58,450 bases of DNA from Marmoricola sp. (GCA_025964775.1 JAOPYE010000023.1:1-58450), one strand, 5' to 3'. Shown: positions 1 to 8,782, counted from the stretch's first letter. Translations and numbers: made by a program. Notes: generated from the sequence alone by a model not told the origin.

Positions 1-2
1 GG

Positions 3-281
3 CTGCTGCGATCGGTGCACGAGCCCGACGACCTGCTGGAGGCGGCGTACGGATTGGCGCGCAGCTTCGTCGTCGGTCGGTCCCCGGTCGCGCTCGCCCT
101 GGCCAAGCAGATGCTCTACCGGAACTCCTCGCTGGAACACCCGCTCGAAGCGCACCGGGCCGACAGCCTGGCGATGTGGCACTCCTCGATCGGTGACGGC
201 AAGGAGGGCGTGGCGGCGTTCCTCGAGAAGCGTGACCCGGTCTTCACCGGCAAGGCGAGCGAGACCCCCACCATCTACTGA
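3..281 (+). CDS. Enoyl-CoA hydratase/isomerase (crotonase family), C-terminal part
   Basis: The reading frame is open from the window edge, so only the last 92 or so residues are present. The stretch with FVVGRSPVALALAKQMLYR followed by an acidic helix, DGKEGVAAFLEKR and a PVFTGK end is the typical C-terminal helical region of crotonase-fold enoyl-CoA hydratases, which hydrate 2-enoyl-CoA in beta-oxidation. The oxyanion-hole and catalytic glutamates lie outside the window, so substrate cannot be inferred and the protein could equally be an isomerase of the same fold. It converges on the dienelactone hydrolase gene that follows. Confidence 0.8.
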   Translation: MLRSVHEPDDLLEAAYGLARSFVVGRSPVALALAKQMLYRNSSLEHPLEAHRADSLAMWHSSIGDGKEGVAAFLEKRDPVFTGKASETPTIY

Positions 282-311
282 GCTCTCGCGCCGCTGTGGA
301 TCTGACCCGAC

Positions 312-1049
312 TCAGAGCGTCCGGGCGAACAGCTCCTGCAGCTCGGCGAACTGGCGCTCGGCGCCGGTGCGGTCATACATCGAGGTGTCCGACATGACGT
401 ACCCGTGCGGCGATCCCGGGAAGATCTCGTTGGTGTGCTCGAGTCCTGCGGCAGTCAACGCCTCGCCCAGGGCAGCCACTGCTTCGGGTGACATCGAGCC
501 GTCGTTGTCGGCGTGGCCGAAGACGAAGGCCGCGCGGGCACGCTGCAGGCCCAGGTGCGGACTGTCCTCGGCATCGGTGACGATGTTGCCACCGTGGAAG
601 CCGCCGACCGCGGCCACGTGCTCGGGATCGATCGCAGCAGCCCGTACGGCGAGCCGTGCACCCAGGCAGTAGCCGGTGACGCCCAGCGATCCCGGACGGA
701 CGCCGTCGAGCCCGATCAGGGCCGAGAGGTACGCGGCGATGTCGCGCTCGGCGTTCTCGGTGGTCAGACCGCCCATGCGCGGGCCGACGGTCGCAAAGAA
801 CGCATCGCGTTCCCCGGGCTGCGTGAGGTCGCCGGTCGGGGCGAGCTCGGCCGCCGTACCGGTGCGGTAGAAGAGGTTCGGCGCCAGCACGACGTATCCC
901 CAGGCGGCGATCCGGTCGGCGATGCGCTCGATCTCGGGGCGCAGGCCGATCGCGTCGATCAGGAGAAGCACTCCCGGATGGTCAGCGGCGTCGTCGGGTC
1001 GGCTCAGCCACGCTTCCACGTCTCCGTCGGGGGCAGCAATCTCGATCAT
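312..1049 (-). CDS. Dienelactone hydrolase family protein
   Basis: The 245-residue product is an alpha/beta hydrolase of the dienelactone hydrolase family, which opens lactones or cleaves esters in the cytoplasm using a Cys-Asp-His triad. The nucleophile elbow is GYCLGA (Cys), the acid lies in the HADNDGSM stretch and the histidine in GSPHGYVM near the end. Length matches the family (about 230-250). I chose the ATG at 1049, where the protein opens MIEIAAPDGDVEAW; a GTG two codons upstream is an alternative, and the longer frame to 1199 overlaps the divergent gene and reads as low-complexity arginine-rich sequence. No signal peptide is seen. The true substrate is unknown. Confidence 0.85.
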   Translation of the reverse strand: MIEIAAPDGDVEAWLSRPDDAADHPGVLLLIDAIGLRPEIERIADRIAAWGYVVLAPNLFYRTGTAAELAPTGDLTQPGERDAFFATVGPRMGGLTTENAERDIAAYLSALIGLDGVRPGSLGVTGYCLGARLAVRAAAIDPEHVAAVGGFHGGNIVTDAEDSPHLGLQRARAAFVFGHADNDGSMSPEAVAALGEALTAAGLEHTNEIFPGSPHGYVMSDTSMYDRTGAERQFAELQELFARTL

Positions 1050-1120
1050 CGTCACGAGCGTCAGGCTAACCAGAACCCGAAAACGTGTATCAACCGCGTG
1101 GCAGCCGTCTCTGAACCGGT

Positions 1121-1567
1121 GTGAGCAACCAGGACCCGAATCCCCCGCCCAGCGAGCTGAGTCTCGACGACGAGCTCGCCGAGCTCGTCGCCGAAGCACT
1201 CGCCGAGGAGCACGGTGTCTTCACCGATCTCTCCGATCGCTCGTTCGCCGGTGTCCGGAGCATCGCCGCCGTGGGCGCGGCCCAGGAGATCGGCACCTGG
1301 GCGCTGGAGTACCTCGGGCCAGGTTTCCACGTGCAGCTGAGGATCGCGCGCCGCAACCGGCAGGCACGCGTGGATGGCTGGATGTCGCCTGCCCGGCCCA
1401 TGAAGGTCCTGCTCTCCTCACTGCTGCGCCACCCGGTGATCCTCGAGGCCGAGGTCGGTGAGTCCGGCCGCTTCGAGTTCCCGATCGCACCGTCGGGTGC
1501 CTGCCGGATGAGCTTCCTGACCGACACCCATGGCCGCCCCCCGGCGACCCCGCCGTTCTGGATCTGA
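1121..1567 (+). CDS. Small beta-rich protein, paralogue of the protein at 2324-2821
   Basis: This 148-residue acidic protein starts at GTG 1121. From residue 43 on it aligns without large gaps to residues 59-165 of the protein at 2324-2821: shared blocks are AGVRS, EIGTW-LEYLGPGF, DGW--PA-PM, GRFEFP, GACR and the identical C-terminus TPPFWI. The pattern of short strands with a DGW turn and GRFEF strand resembles transthyretin- or carboxypeptidase-regulatory-like beta sandwiches, but that is an inference. The N-terminal 40 residues are acidic and helical (DDELAELVAEALAEE). It has no signal peptide. It lies 154 bp upstream of a sigma factor that heads the S8/CHAT operon, suggesting a regulator, adaptor or protease substrate. 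I know no established function. Confidence 0.75.
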   Translation: MSNQDPNPPPSELSLDDELAELVAEALAEEHGVFTDLSDRSFAGVRSIAAVGAAQEIGTWALEYLGPGFHVQLRIARRNRQARVDGWMSPARPMKVLLSSLLRHPVILEAEVGESGRFEFPIAPSGACRMSFLTDTHGRPPATPPFWI

Positions 1568-1721
1568 TCCGACCGGTCGGCATGGGGAGACCGGGGAATG
1601 GTGCGGACACGCACCTTCCGTGGCGTTCCGGACAAACTGGCCAATGCTGGTGGCGCACCGCTCGCCTCCACTAGATTTCACCTGGCTGTATCAGGAGCAG
1701 GATCCGCGCCTCTACAGGGAT

Positions 1722-2324
1722 GTGATCAACGTTTCCGAAGTGCCTGGAACCCAGGATGCCGAGCCCGGCGCTCGCTGGTCCGCGTCCGCGGCTGCGTTCG
1801 TGGCGTGGCGCGACGGCGATCAGGCGGCGCTCGAGGAACTCGTCCGGCTGCTCAGCCCGACGCTGTGGCAGGTCGCCCGCGCTGCGGGGCTCGACCGCTC
1901 GCACGCCGAGGACGTCGTCCAGACGACCTGGCTGGCCCTGATGGATCACGCGGACTCGATCGCCCACCCGATGGCAGTGGCCGGCTGGTTGTGCACCAGC
2001 GCCCGCCGGGAGAGCTGGCGCGTGAGCAAGCGCGTACGCCGCGAGCGACCCACCGATGACGACGTCCTGCACCCGACGCTGCCCACCGCCGAGGGCCCTG
2101 AGACCGAGGTCGTCCTGGCCGACGACCACCTGCGGCTGCGGCTGTGCCTGGATCGGCTCACCGAGCGCTGCCAGACCCTCCTGCGCATGCTGGCTGCCGG
2201 ACCACGGCCCGAGTACGCCGAAGTCTCGGCCGCGCTCGGCATGGCCGTCGGCAGCATCGGCCCCACGCGCGCCCGCTGCCTGGACAAGCTCCGCCGTGAA
2301 CTGATCTCGGAAGGCAGCCTCTGA
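1722..2324 (+). CDS. RNA polymerase sigma-70-family (ECF-like) factor
   Basis: About 200 residues with a region-2 block (LVRLLSPTLWQVARAAGL...AEDVVQTTWLALMDH) and a C-terminal region-4 helix-turn-helix (LDRLTERCQTLLRML then YAEVSAALGMAVGSIGPTRARCLDKLRREL). It should direct core RNA polymerase to a small regulon. The start is uncertain: GTG 1722 and GTG 1740 are both possible and neither has a clean ribosome-binding site; the frame runs open to 1530. Its stop shares one base with the next start (TGATG), implying translational coupling. No classical zinc-binding anti-sigma factor is encoded next to it; the small protein following is the positional candidate. Confidence 0.85.
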   Translation: MINVSEVPGTQDAEPGARWSASAAAFVAWRDGDQAALEELVRLLSPTLWQVARAAGLDRSHAEDVVQTTWLALMDHADSIAHPMAVAGWLCTSARRESWRVSKRVRRERPTDDDVLHPTLPTAEGPETEVVLADDHLRLRLCLDRLTERCQTLLRMLAAGPRPEYAEVSAALGMAVGSIGPTRARCLDKLRRELISEGSL

Positions 2325-2821
2325 TGGCCGATCCTCTGGACCCGATCTCGGACGACCAGATCCTCGATGCCGTCGCCGGGCTCTGGGAAGCACTCGACCC
2401 GCCGCCGGACGACCTGGCCGAAGGTGTCCTGGCGCGCCTGGACGCCAACGACCTCGATGCCGAGCTGCTGACCCTGGTCGAGTTCGACAAGGAGCTCGCC
2501 GGCGTCCGGTCCACCACGATGCTGCGCGCACCGAACGAGATCGGTACGTGGTCGCTGGAGTACCTCGGGCCAGGCTTCCGGGTCCAGGTGCGCATCTCCC
2601 GCAGCCAGCGTGAGGCTCGCCTCGACGGTTGGGTCGTCCCTGCCCAGCCGATGACGGTCTACCTCACCTCGATGGGCAGCAAGGACAGCACCACCGAAAC
2701 ACAGGTCGGCGACTCGGGTCGCTTCGAGTTCCCGGTGACACCCACCGGAGCTTGCCGACTCACCTTCGTCTCGGATCCCACCAGCACCCGTCCTCTCGTC
2801 ACCCCTCCGTTCTGGATCTGA
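2324..2821 (+). CDS. Small protein of the S8/CHAT operon (helical N-terminus, beta-rich C-terminus)
   Basis: The 165-residue product has an acidic helical N-terminal segment (ILDAVAGLWEALDPPPDDLAEGVLARLD...LLTLVEFDKELAGVR, residues 13-62) and a beta-rich C-terminal domain homologous to the protein at 1121-1567, ending in the same TPPFWI. The gene sits between the sigma factor (1-base overlap) and the S8 protease (10-bp gap), the place an anti-sigma factor usually takes. No transmembrane segment or Cys/His zinc motif is visible, so anti-sigma function is an inference from position only. The beta domain could be a binding module or a cleavage substrate for the neighbouring proteases. Confidence 0.75.
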   Translation: MADPLDPISDDQILDAVAGLWEALDPPPDDLAEGVLARLDANDLDAELLTLVEFDKELAGVRSTTMLRAPNEIGTWSLEYLGPGFRVQVRISRSQREARLDGWVVPAQPMTVYLTSMGSKDSTTETQVGDSGRFEFPVTPTGACRLTFVSDPTSTRPLVTPPFWI

Positions 2822-2831
2822 GGTTCCTGCT

Positions 2832-4460
2832 ATGACCGACGAAAGTTTTGCGCGCCCCGTTCGCGTCAACCTCGAAGGAATCGAGGCCATCCCACCCCAG
2901 GGCGCCGAGGAGACCGAGCGCCAGGCGGCGCTGAAGCAAAAGATCCTCGACGAGGTCGCACCACGGTTCCTCGACCCGAGCACCACGCTCAAGGTCGACG
3001 GGATCTCGGCGCTCCCGACGTTCTACGCCGGCCAGCGTCTGCTGATCGCGCGCCAGTCCGTGACCCCGGAGCTGATCGAGGAGTTCACGACGGTGGCACG
3101 CAATCTCGGATGGGACCTGGAGACCTCCGACGCCACGAACCGCGATCATCCGTCGCACGTGCTGGCCACTGGCGTGGCGCGGGTGCGGCTCACCTCCACG
3201 GACCCGACGGCAACGACCCCGCCCGATGCATGGACGTTCCTCCAGCAGGTACGGGCCGCGCGGGTCGCGGCGGGAGGCTCGCCCACGATTCCTGGGGTGA
3301 GCCTGGACCACCTCCTGGTCATTGGCACCTTCACGTCGGGCCACACCTTCACGTCCGGCCACACCTTCACGTCCGGGCACCCGTGGACCGATGACGGCGG
3401 CGGCGGTGCGGTCGACACCTACGCGTATGCAGGGACCGGCGGTCGCCAGCCCATCGCGTACGTGGGCCCTGACCTTCCGCGCAGGGACGACGGCGAATTC
3501 ACCACCGAGCGGCGCCCGGTCGTTGCCATGCTTGACACCGGGTGCGGGCAGCACCCCTGGCTGACTCCCTTCGTGCGCCGCGACGTGACGATCGACGGAC
3601 AGCTGATCGGGTACGACGACCCGGCCACGGATCCGGAACGACACCCCGACCAATCCGGCCCGCTCGACGGCGACATCGACACCTACTCCGGCCACGGAAC
3701 CTTCGAGGCGGGGCTGGTCCGTCAGGCCTGCCCGGACGCCGACCTCATCGCCTGGCGCATCATGCCCTCGGCCGGACCGATCACCGAAGGCGACCTGATC
3801 GACGCCCTGACCCACATTGCCGAGCTCGCTCGTCGCCACCGCGCCGGCGAGCCCGGCGGCGAGGCGATTGACGTCCTGAACCTGTCGCTCGGGTACTACC
3901 ACGAGACCATCGACGACCTGAAGACCGACCCGAAGATCTACGACTCCCTCAAGATCCTGGGCCAGAACGGTGTCACCGTGATCTGCTCGGCGGGCAACGA
4001 CTCCACGACCCGGCCGTGCTTCCCGGCTGCGTTCTCACCGTGGTCCAAGGGTCAGGGGCCTTACACCGTCGATCCGAACATCGTGCCGGTCGTCTCGGTC
4101 GGAGCCCTCAACCCGAACGGCAGCGACGCCCTGTTCACCAATGCCGGGCCCTGGGTGCGTGCGCATGCGGTCGGTGCGTCGGTCATGAGCACGGTACCGC
4201 CGTACTTCCAGGGCGGTTACCTGGCGGCCGCTGAGGTCGAGCTCGACAGGCGGACACGGCAGTCGATCGATCCGGACGACTACCGCGGCGGCTTCGGGCT
4301 CTGGAGCGGCACCTCGTTCGCGGCTCCGATCTTCGCCGGCCAGGTCGCCGAGGAACTGGGGCCGATCCCGAAGAATGCCGACGATGCCAAGGCCGCGGTG
4401 GCCCGGGCGTGGGACGCAGTGGTCAAGGGATCCGACCCACACCCCAAGCTGCTGCCGTGA
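2832..4460 (+). CDS. S8 family (subtilisin-like) serine peptidase, cytoplasmic type
   Basis: A 542-residue protein with a complete subtilase triad: Asp235 in VAMLDTGCG, His288 in YSGHGTFEAG and Ser495 in SGTSFAAP, with oxyanion Asn389 in CSAGND. There is no signal peptide or inhibitor-type I9 propeptide, so the enzyme probably acts inside the cell. The first 200 residues form a family-specific N-terminal region containing the sequence TFTSGH repeated three times (residues 166-183), encoded by an 18-bp tandem repeat. It lies 10 bp after the small protein gene and 6 bp before the CHAT gene, so two proteases are co-expressed. In similar actinobacterial loci S8 and CHAT proteins also pair; targets are unknown. 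Confidence 0.92.
   Translation: MTDESFARPVRVNLEGIEAIPPQGAEETERQAALKQKILDEVAPRFLDPSTTLKVDGISALPTFYAGQRLLIARQSVTPELIEEFTTVARNLGWDLETSDATNRDHPSHVLATGVARVRLTSTDPTATTPPDAWTFLQQVRAARVAAGGSPTIPGVSLDHLLVIGTFTSGHTFTSGHTFTSGHPWTDDGGGGAVDTYAYAGTGGRQPIAYVGPDLPRRDDGEFTTERRPVVAMLDTGCGQHPWLTPFVRRDVTIDGQLIGYDDPATDPERHPDQSGPLDGDIDTYSGHGTFEAGLVRQACPDADLIAWRIMPSAGPITEGDLIDALTHIAELARRHRAGEPGGEAIDVLNLSLGYYHETIDDLKTDPKIYDSLKILGQNGVTVICSAGNDSTTRPCFPAAFSPWSKGQGPYTVDPNIVPVVSVGALNPNGSDALFTNAGPWVRAHAVGASVMSTVPPYFQGGYLAAAEVELDRRTRQSIDPDDYRGGFGLWSGTSFAAPIFAGQVAEELGPIPKNADDAKAAVARAWDAVVKGSDPHPKLLP
3327..3380 (+). repeat. Three tandem 18-bp repeats inside the S8 protease gene
   Basis: Three adjacent copies of an 18-bp unit encode Thr-Phe-Thr-Ser-Gly-His each. 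The copies differ only by synonymous third-position changes (TCG/TCC, GGC/GGG). The repeat is a multiple of three, so copy-number change would keep the frame and alter a His-rich linker just before the catalytic domain. Confidence 0.95.
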
Positions 4461-4466
4461 GGTCGC

Positions 4467-6905
4467 GTGGACGACGCTGAACACCTCCACCAGCTGGCGG
4501 TCGCTGCCGGACGCGAGAACAGCTACCCGCGAGCCCTCGAGCTCGTCGCGGAGGCGCGCGCCCGGACGACCGACCCGAACCTGCTGGCCCGACTCGATGT
4601 CACGGCGGCGTACGGCGAGGCGGAGACCGGCAATCTTGCTCGAGCCATCGCGTTGTGCGAGGGGGTCCTCGAAAGCGACGGCGTCGAACCGCTCACGATC
4701 GGCCTCGCGCTCGGTCAGCTCGGGTTGCTGCACACCCGCAACGGCGATGCAGCCGAAGCCGAGCGGCGGCTCACCGCGGCGATCGCCCAACTCACGGGAG
4801 TACCGGAACATCTCGGCGTCGCGTCGCTGAACCGCGGCGTCATGTTCCTGGAGCACGGGAACGCTGACCGGGCGGCCGAGGACTTCACGACCGCGGCCGA
4901 GCAGTTCGCCCTGGCCGGCATCCCGACCGAACGCGCGAAAGCGATCTACAACCTCGGCTGCGCCCAGCTCCAGCGCAACGACCTGATCGCCGCGATGAAG
5001 GGGATGGACGAGGCCGGCCCGACCCTGGCGGCGCTGTCGCCGGTCAACAGCGCGATCGTCGCCCAGGACCGTGCGGAGATGCTCGTCGCCGCCGGGCGGG
5101 CACACGAGGCGATCGAGGCGCTCCAGTCCGCTGCGGCAGCCTTCGGACGCGAGGGTCTGCGACGCTTCCAGGCCGAGTGCGAGTTCGACCTGGCGCGCAC
5201 GCTGCTGGCCCAGGACCCGGCTCGCAGCAAGTCGGTGGCCCAGCACGCTGCGCGGGTGTTCGGCGCGCAGGGCAGCACGTCGTGGGCGGCTCGAGCCAAG
5301 GCCATCGCGATCGAAGCCGAGATCCAGGACGGCGCCACGGGCAAGGATCTGCTCACACGCGGGGATGTCCTGGCCACCGAGCTCACCGGCTCCGGCCTGC
5401 GACCGGAGGCGCACCGGCTCGGTTTGAACCTCGCCCGGCTCGCACTGCGGCGCAAGGACCTGCCCGGCGCCGCCTTACGGCTCGCCAAGATCCCGGTCAC
5501 GACCGACTCGGCGATCACCACCCGTCTGCTCGCACGCGAGGTCCGCGCCGAATTGGCCGCCGCCCGCGGTCAGGACGGCCGGGCCCGGATGTATGCCCGC
5601 AACGGCCTGGCCGAGCTCCACGCCTGGCAGGCGACCTTCGGCAGTCTGGACCTGCAGACCTCGGCTGCCGGCCACGGGCAGCACCTGGCCCGTCTCGGCC
5701 TGCGCGCGGCGATGCACGACGGCAACCCCGAGGTGGTCTTCGAGTGGTCCGAACGCGCGCGAGCCCTCGCCTCCAGGGTCTCGGCGCTCCGCCCTCCCCC
5801 GGACCCCGAGCTCGCTGCCGACCTCACCGCCCTGCGGGTCGCCGACCCCAAGGACCTGGCGACCCGGCGGATGCTGCGCGACCGGATCCGTGCACACAGC
5901 TGGTTCGCGGCGCAGGGCACGATCGGCGAGCCCACCGATCTCGCCACGCTGCAGGCCAGGCTGGCCGCTGACGACAGTGCCCTGATCGCTCATGTCGTCC
6001 TCGACGGCACCCTGACGGCGCTCGCGGCAACCGGGACCGACGCTGCCGTGATCCCGCTCGGTGACGCTGTCGCCGTTCGTACGCTTCTCGACCGGATCGC
6101 TGCCGACCTGGACTTCGCGGCCCAGAACCGGGACGGCGGCATGGCGGCAGCGATCCGCACATCGCTTCGCGCCGATCTGGCCCAGCTCGCCGATGTCCTG
6201 GTCCGGCCGGTGCTCGCGACCGTCGGTTACCGCCGTCTGGTGCTCACGCCCTCGGCGCTGCTCTCCGGTACTCCGTGGACCGAGCTGCCCGGACTCATCG
6301 GACGACCGATCACGGTGCCGACCTCGGCGACCCGGTGGGTCCAGCAGGCGGCCGAGCCGATCGCTGCGGTTCGTGAGGTCGGCTTCCTCGCAGGGCCACG
6401 ACTCTCACGCAGCCAGGAGGAGGTCCAGCGCGCCAAGCAATCCTGGCCACGAGGTCATGTCCTGGGCGGTGACGAGGCCGACGCCGCCCGTGCCGGCTGG
6501 CTTGCGGCTCGCGTCGATCTGCTGCACATCGCGGGACACGGCAGCCACCCCGGCGACCACCCGCTTTTCGCCGCAGTCGAGCTGGCCGACGGACCCTGGT
6601 TCGGGCACGACATCGACCTTCTTCCGCGGGTCCCTGAGGTGGTGGTGCTGTCGGCCTGCGACCTCGGCCAGATCTCGGTCGTGCACGGCGAGGAGTCGGT
6701 CGGGATGAGCGCGGTCTGGCTCCATACCGGCACCCGCGCGGTCGTCTCCTCACTCGCACTGCTCTCCGATGACCTGGCCTGCGAGGTGTTCGCCTCCTGG
6801 CACCACCTCGTCTCGACCGGCGTCGCTCCGGCGGACGCCCTGGCCCAGGTCAGCGCCGCCACCGACGACGTACTGCCGCTGCTGTGCTTCGGCGCCGGCT
6901 GGTGA
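4467..6905 (+). CDS. CHAT domain protein with N-terminal TPR-like repeats
   Basis: The 812-residue product starts at GTG 4467. Residues 1 to about 430 are alpha-helical with TPR-like repeats (for example ALGQLGLLHTRNGDAAEAER and ASLNRGVMFLEHGNADRAAEDF). The C-terminal half is a CHAT domain, a caspase/separase-related cysteine protease: His691 in LLHIAGHGSH and Cys731 in VVLSACDLGQ form the expected dyad, and the protein ends in CFGAGW. TPR-CHAT proteins are known effectors, for example the Csx29 protease of type III-E CRISPR systems; here no CRISPR locus is present. Being last in an operon with a sigma factor and an S8 protease, it may act in a regulated proteolytic switch. Substrate and trigger are unknown. 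Confidence 0.9.
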   Translation: MDDAEHLHQLAVAAGRENSYPRALELVAEARARTTDPNLLARLDVTAAYGEAETGNLARAIALCEGVLESDGVEPLTIGLALGQLGLLHTRNGDAAEAERRLTAAIAQLTGVPEHLGVASLNRGVMFLEHGNADRAAEDFTTAAEQFALAGIPTERAKAIYNLGCAQLQRNDLIAAMKGMDEAGPTLAALSPVNSAIVAQDRAEMLVAAGRAHEAIEALQSAAAAFGREGLRRFQAECEFDLARTLLAQDPARSKSVAQHAARVFGAQGSTSWAARAKAIAIEAEIQDGATGKDLLTRGDVLATELTGSGLRPEAHRLGLNLARLALRRKDLPGAALRLAKIPVTTDSAITTRLLAREVRAELAAARGQDGRARMYARNGLAELHAWQATFGSLDLQTSAAGHGQHLARLGLRAAMHDGNPEVVFEWSERARALASRVSALRPPPDPELAADLTALRVADPKDLATRRMLRDRIRAHSWFAAQGTIGEPTDLATLQARLAADDSALIAHVVLDGTLTALAATGTDAAVIPLGDAVAVRTLLDRIAADLDFAAQNRDGGMAAAIRTSLRADLAQLADVLVRPVLATVGYRRLVLTPSALLSGTPWTELPGLIGRPITVPTSATRWVQQAAEPIAAVREVGFLAGPRLSRSQEEVQRAKQSWPRGHVLGGDEADAARAGWLAARVDLLHIAGHGSHPGDHPLFAAVELADGPWFGHDIDLLPRVPEVVVLSACDLGQISVVHGEESVGMSAVWLHTGTRAVVSSLALLSDDLACEVFASWHHLVSTGVAPADALAQVSAATDDVLPLLCFGAGW

Positions 6906-7089
6906 GAATTCACCGCCCGGGGTGTATCACCGGGAACTGACGCGCCTCTTCACCGCTGCAGGGCGGATTCACCCGGGACGGCGGTTGGGGGTTTCGACCT
7001 CAGTCCCGCGTGAACGACTCCTGACGGCGAGGCGGGTCGGACACACAGATGTCGGGCCCGTCTCGTCCGCCGCGCCTGCTGGTCGTTGC
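6906..7089. other. Intergenic gap between convergent genes
   Basis: 184 bp between the CHAT gene and the convergent acyl-CoA dehydrogenase gene. I see no gene and no strong hairpin with a T-tract in it. It probably holds the transcription ends of both flanking units. Confidence 0.5.
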
Positions 7090-8262
7090 TCAGATCATCG
7101 ACTGGACGCCGGCGAGCAGCTGACGTGCCATCACGATGCGCTGGACCTGGTTGGTGCCTTCGTAGATCTGGGTGATCTTGGCATCGCGCATCATCCGCTC
7201 GACCGGGTAGTCGCGGGTGTAGCCGTAGCCGCCGAGGACCTGGACGGCGTTGGTCGTGACCTCCATCGCGACGTCGGAGGCGAAGCACTTCGCGGCCGCA
7301 CCGAAGAACGTCAAGTCAGTGTCACCACGCTCCGAGCGACCGGCCGCGGCATAGGTGAGCTGGCGCGCGGCCTCGACCTTCATGCCCATGTCGGCGAGCA
7401 GGAACTGCATGCCCTGGAAGTCGGCGATCGACTTGCCGAACTGCTGACGCTCGATGGCGTACTCCAGGGCGTAGTCGAGCGCGCCCTGGGCCACGCCGAC
7501 AGCCTGGGCAGCGATCGTGACCCGGGTGTGGTCGAGCGTGCGCATCGCCGTCTCGAAGCCGGTGCCCTCGTCGCCGATGATCCGGTCCGCCGGGATCCGG
7601 ACGTTGTCGAGGTACACCTCCTTCGTCGGAGAGCCCTTGATGCCGAGCTTCTTCTCCGGCGCCCCGAAGGACACGCCTTCGTCGGACTTCTCCACCACGA
7701 AGGCGGAGATGCCGCGGGTCCGGGAATCCGGGTCGGTCACGGCCATCACCGTGTAGTACTCCGACTCGCCGGCATTGGTGATCCAGCGCTTGACGCCGTT
7801 GAGCACGTAGCTGTCACCGTCGCGAACTGCGCGCGTCGTCATCCCACCCGCGTCCGATCCGGCATCGGGCTCGGAGAGGCAGTAGGAGAAGCCGCCTTCG
7901 CCGGCAGCCAGCTTGGTGAGGTATTTCGTCTTGAGCTCCTCGGAACCCGCGATCTGCACCGGGAGCGAGCCGAGCTTGTTGACCGCCGGGATCAGGCTGG
8001 AGGACACGCAGACGCGCGCGATCTCCTCGATCACCAGCACCGTCGCGAGCGCGTCAGCACCCGCGCCGCCGTACTGCTCGGGCACGTGCGGGGCGTGGAA
8101 GTCGGAGGCCAGCAGCGCAACGGCTGCCTCCTTCGGGTAACGCGCTTCCTCGTCGACGACAGCGGCGAACGGGGCGATCTTCGCCTCGGCGATGTCCCGG
8201 ACCACCTTGCGGATCTCGCGGTGTTCTTCGGACAGGCCGTACAGCGGGAAGTCGGAATCCAT
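7090..8262 (-). CDS. Acyl-CoA dehydrogenase (FadE25-like)
   Basis: A 390-residue flavin enzyme that introduces a trans-2,3 double bond into acyl-CoA and passes electrons to ETF. Family hallmarks are [15 protein letters not shown] (flavin/substrate loop), [21 protein letters not shown], and the C-terminal [32 protein letters not shown] containing the catalytic Glu of YEGT. I chose ATG 8262 ([10 protein letters not shown]) because a TAGTAT -10 box ends 7 nt upstream, implying a leaderless mRNA; ATG 8271 is the alternative. It lies next to purE/purK as in mycobacteria, where the equivalent is fadE25. The preferred chain (short or branched) is not readable. Confidence 0.93.
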   Translation of the reverse strand: MDSDFPLYGLSEEHREIRKVVRDIAEAKIAPFAAVVDEEARYPKEAAVALLASDFHAPHVPEQYGGAGADALATVLVIEEIARVCVSSSLIPAVNKLGSLPVQIAGSEELKTKYLTKLAAGEGGFSYCLSEPDAGSDAGGMTTRAVRDGDSYVLNGVKRWITNAGESEYYTVMAVTDPDSRTRGISAFVVEKSDEGVSFGAPEKKLGIKGSPTKEVYLDNVRIPADRIIGDEGTGFETAMRTLDHTRVTIAAQAVGVAQGALDYALEYAIERQQFGKSIADFQGMQFLLADMGMKVEAARQLTYAAAGRSERGDTDLTFFGAAAKCFASDVAMEVTTNAVQVLGGYGYTRDYPVERMMRDAKITQIYEGTNQVQRIVMARQLLAGVQSMI

Positions 8263-8269
8263 GGGTCCC

Positions 8270-8275
8270 ATACTA
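8270..8275 (-). promoter_or_regulatory. -10 box (TAGTAT) of the acyl-CoA dehydrogenase gene
   Basis: On the minus strand TAGTAT is followed by 7 nt (GGGACCC) and then the ATG at 8262. This fits the actinobacterial TANNNT -10 and a leaderless transcript. Confidence 0.55.
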
Positions 8276-8359
8276 AATCTCAGGTGAATGCCCGTTAACC
8301 GCCGCGGTGGTGATCTCTGTCTCGGGAACAGGCGTCCGGCGACTGGCGTTACGTCCGTT

Positions 8360-8782
8360 GTGAGCAGCAGCTGGCAGGACCGCGCGACCGTCGAGGAGAT
8401 GCTCGACGAATCGAAGACCTGGGCGATCGTGGGACTGTCCGGCGACCCGGGCAGGACGGCGTACCAGGTCGCCGCCGCGCTCCAGCGGGCCGGCAAGCGG
8501 ATCGTCCCGATCCATCCGGCCGCACCGACCGTCCTGGGCGAGCAGGGCTACGCGACGTTGGCGGACGTCCCGTTCCCGATCGATGTCGTCGACGTGTTCC
8601 GCCGTTCGCAGGCTGCCGGTCAGTTCGCCGACGAAGCCGTCGCGATCGGCGCTGGCGGGGTCTGGTTCCAGCTCGGCGTCATCGACGAGGACGCGTTCGA
8701 GCGCACCCGTGCTGCGGGAGTGCCGATGGTGATGGACACCTGTCCGTTGATCGAGTGGCGCCGAGTTTCGAGACAGGCCTGA
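8360..8782 (+). CDS. CoA-binding protein (Rossmann-type, YccU-like)
   Basis: A 140-residue protein of the small CoA-binding domain family: [21 protein letters not shown] is the glycine-rich dinucleotide/CoA-binding loop, followed by [39 protein letters not shown] and a terminal [14 protein letters not shown] 8360 is the likely start; longer versions extend into the divergent promoter region. The last residues after the usual EW(RR) end, VSRQA, and the stop codon are encoded by a copy of an intergenic inverted-repeat element (TTTCGAGACAGG...), so the C-terminus seems to have been extended or replaced by the repeat. The precise cellular role of this family is not established. Confidence 0.85.
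   Translation: MSSSWQDRATVEEMLDESKTWAIVGLSGDPGRTAYQVAAALQRAGKRIVPIHPAAPTVLGEQGYATLADVPFPIDVVDVFRRSQAAGQFADEAVAIGAGGVWFQLGVIDEDAFERTRAAGVPMVMDTCPLIEWRRVSRQA

Noticed and set aside
1121..6905. CRISPR-linked (type III-E like) interpretation of the TPR-CHAT protein
   Set aside because: No repeat-spacer array, Cas gene or gRAMP-like effector is in the window; the CHAT domain alone does not imply a CRISPR system.
6906..7089. tRNA or small RNA in the gap after the CHAT gene
   Set aside because: No cloverleaf, conserved T-loop sequence or strong terminator hairpin can be made out.
6769..8298. Long plus-strand frame of 509 codons across the first acyl-CoA dehydrogenase gene
   Set aside because: It is antisense to a complete acyl-CoA dehydrogenase with all family motifs; the translation has no recognisable domain and is typical of GC-rich shadow frames.
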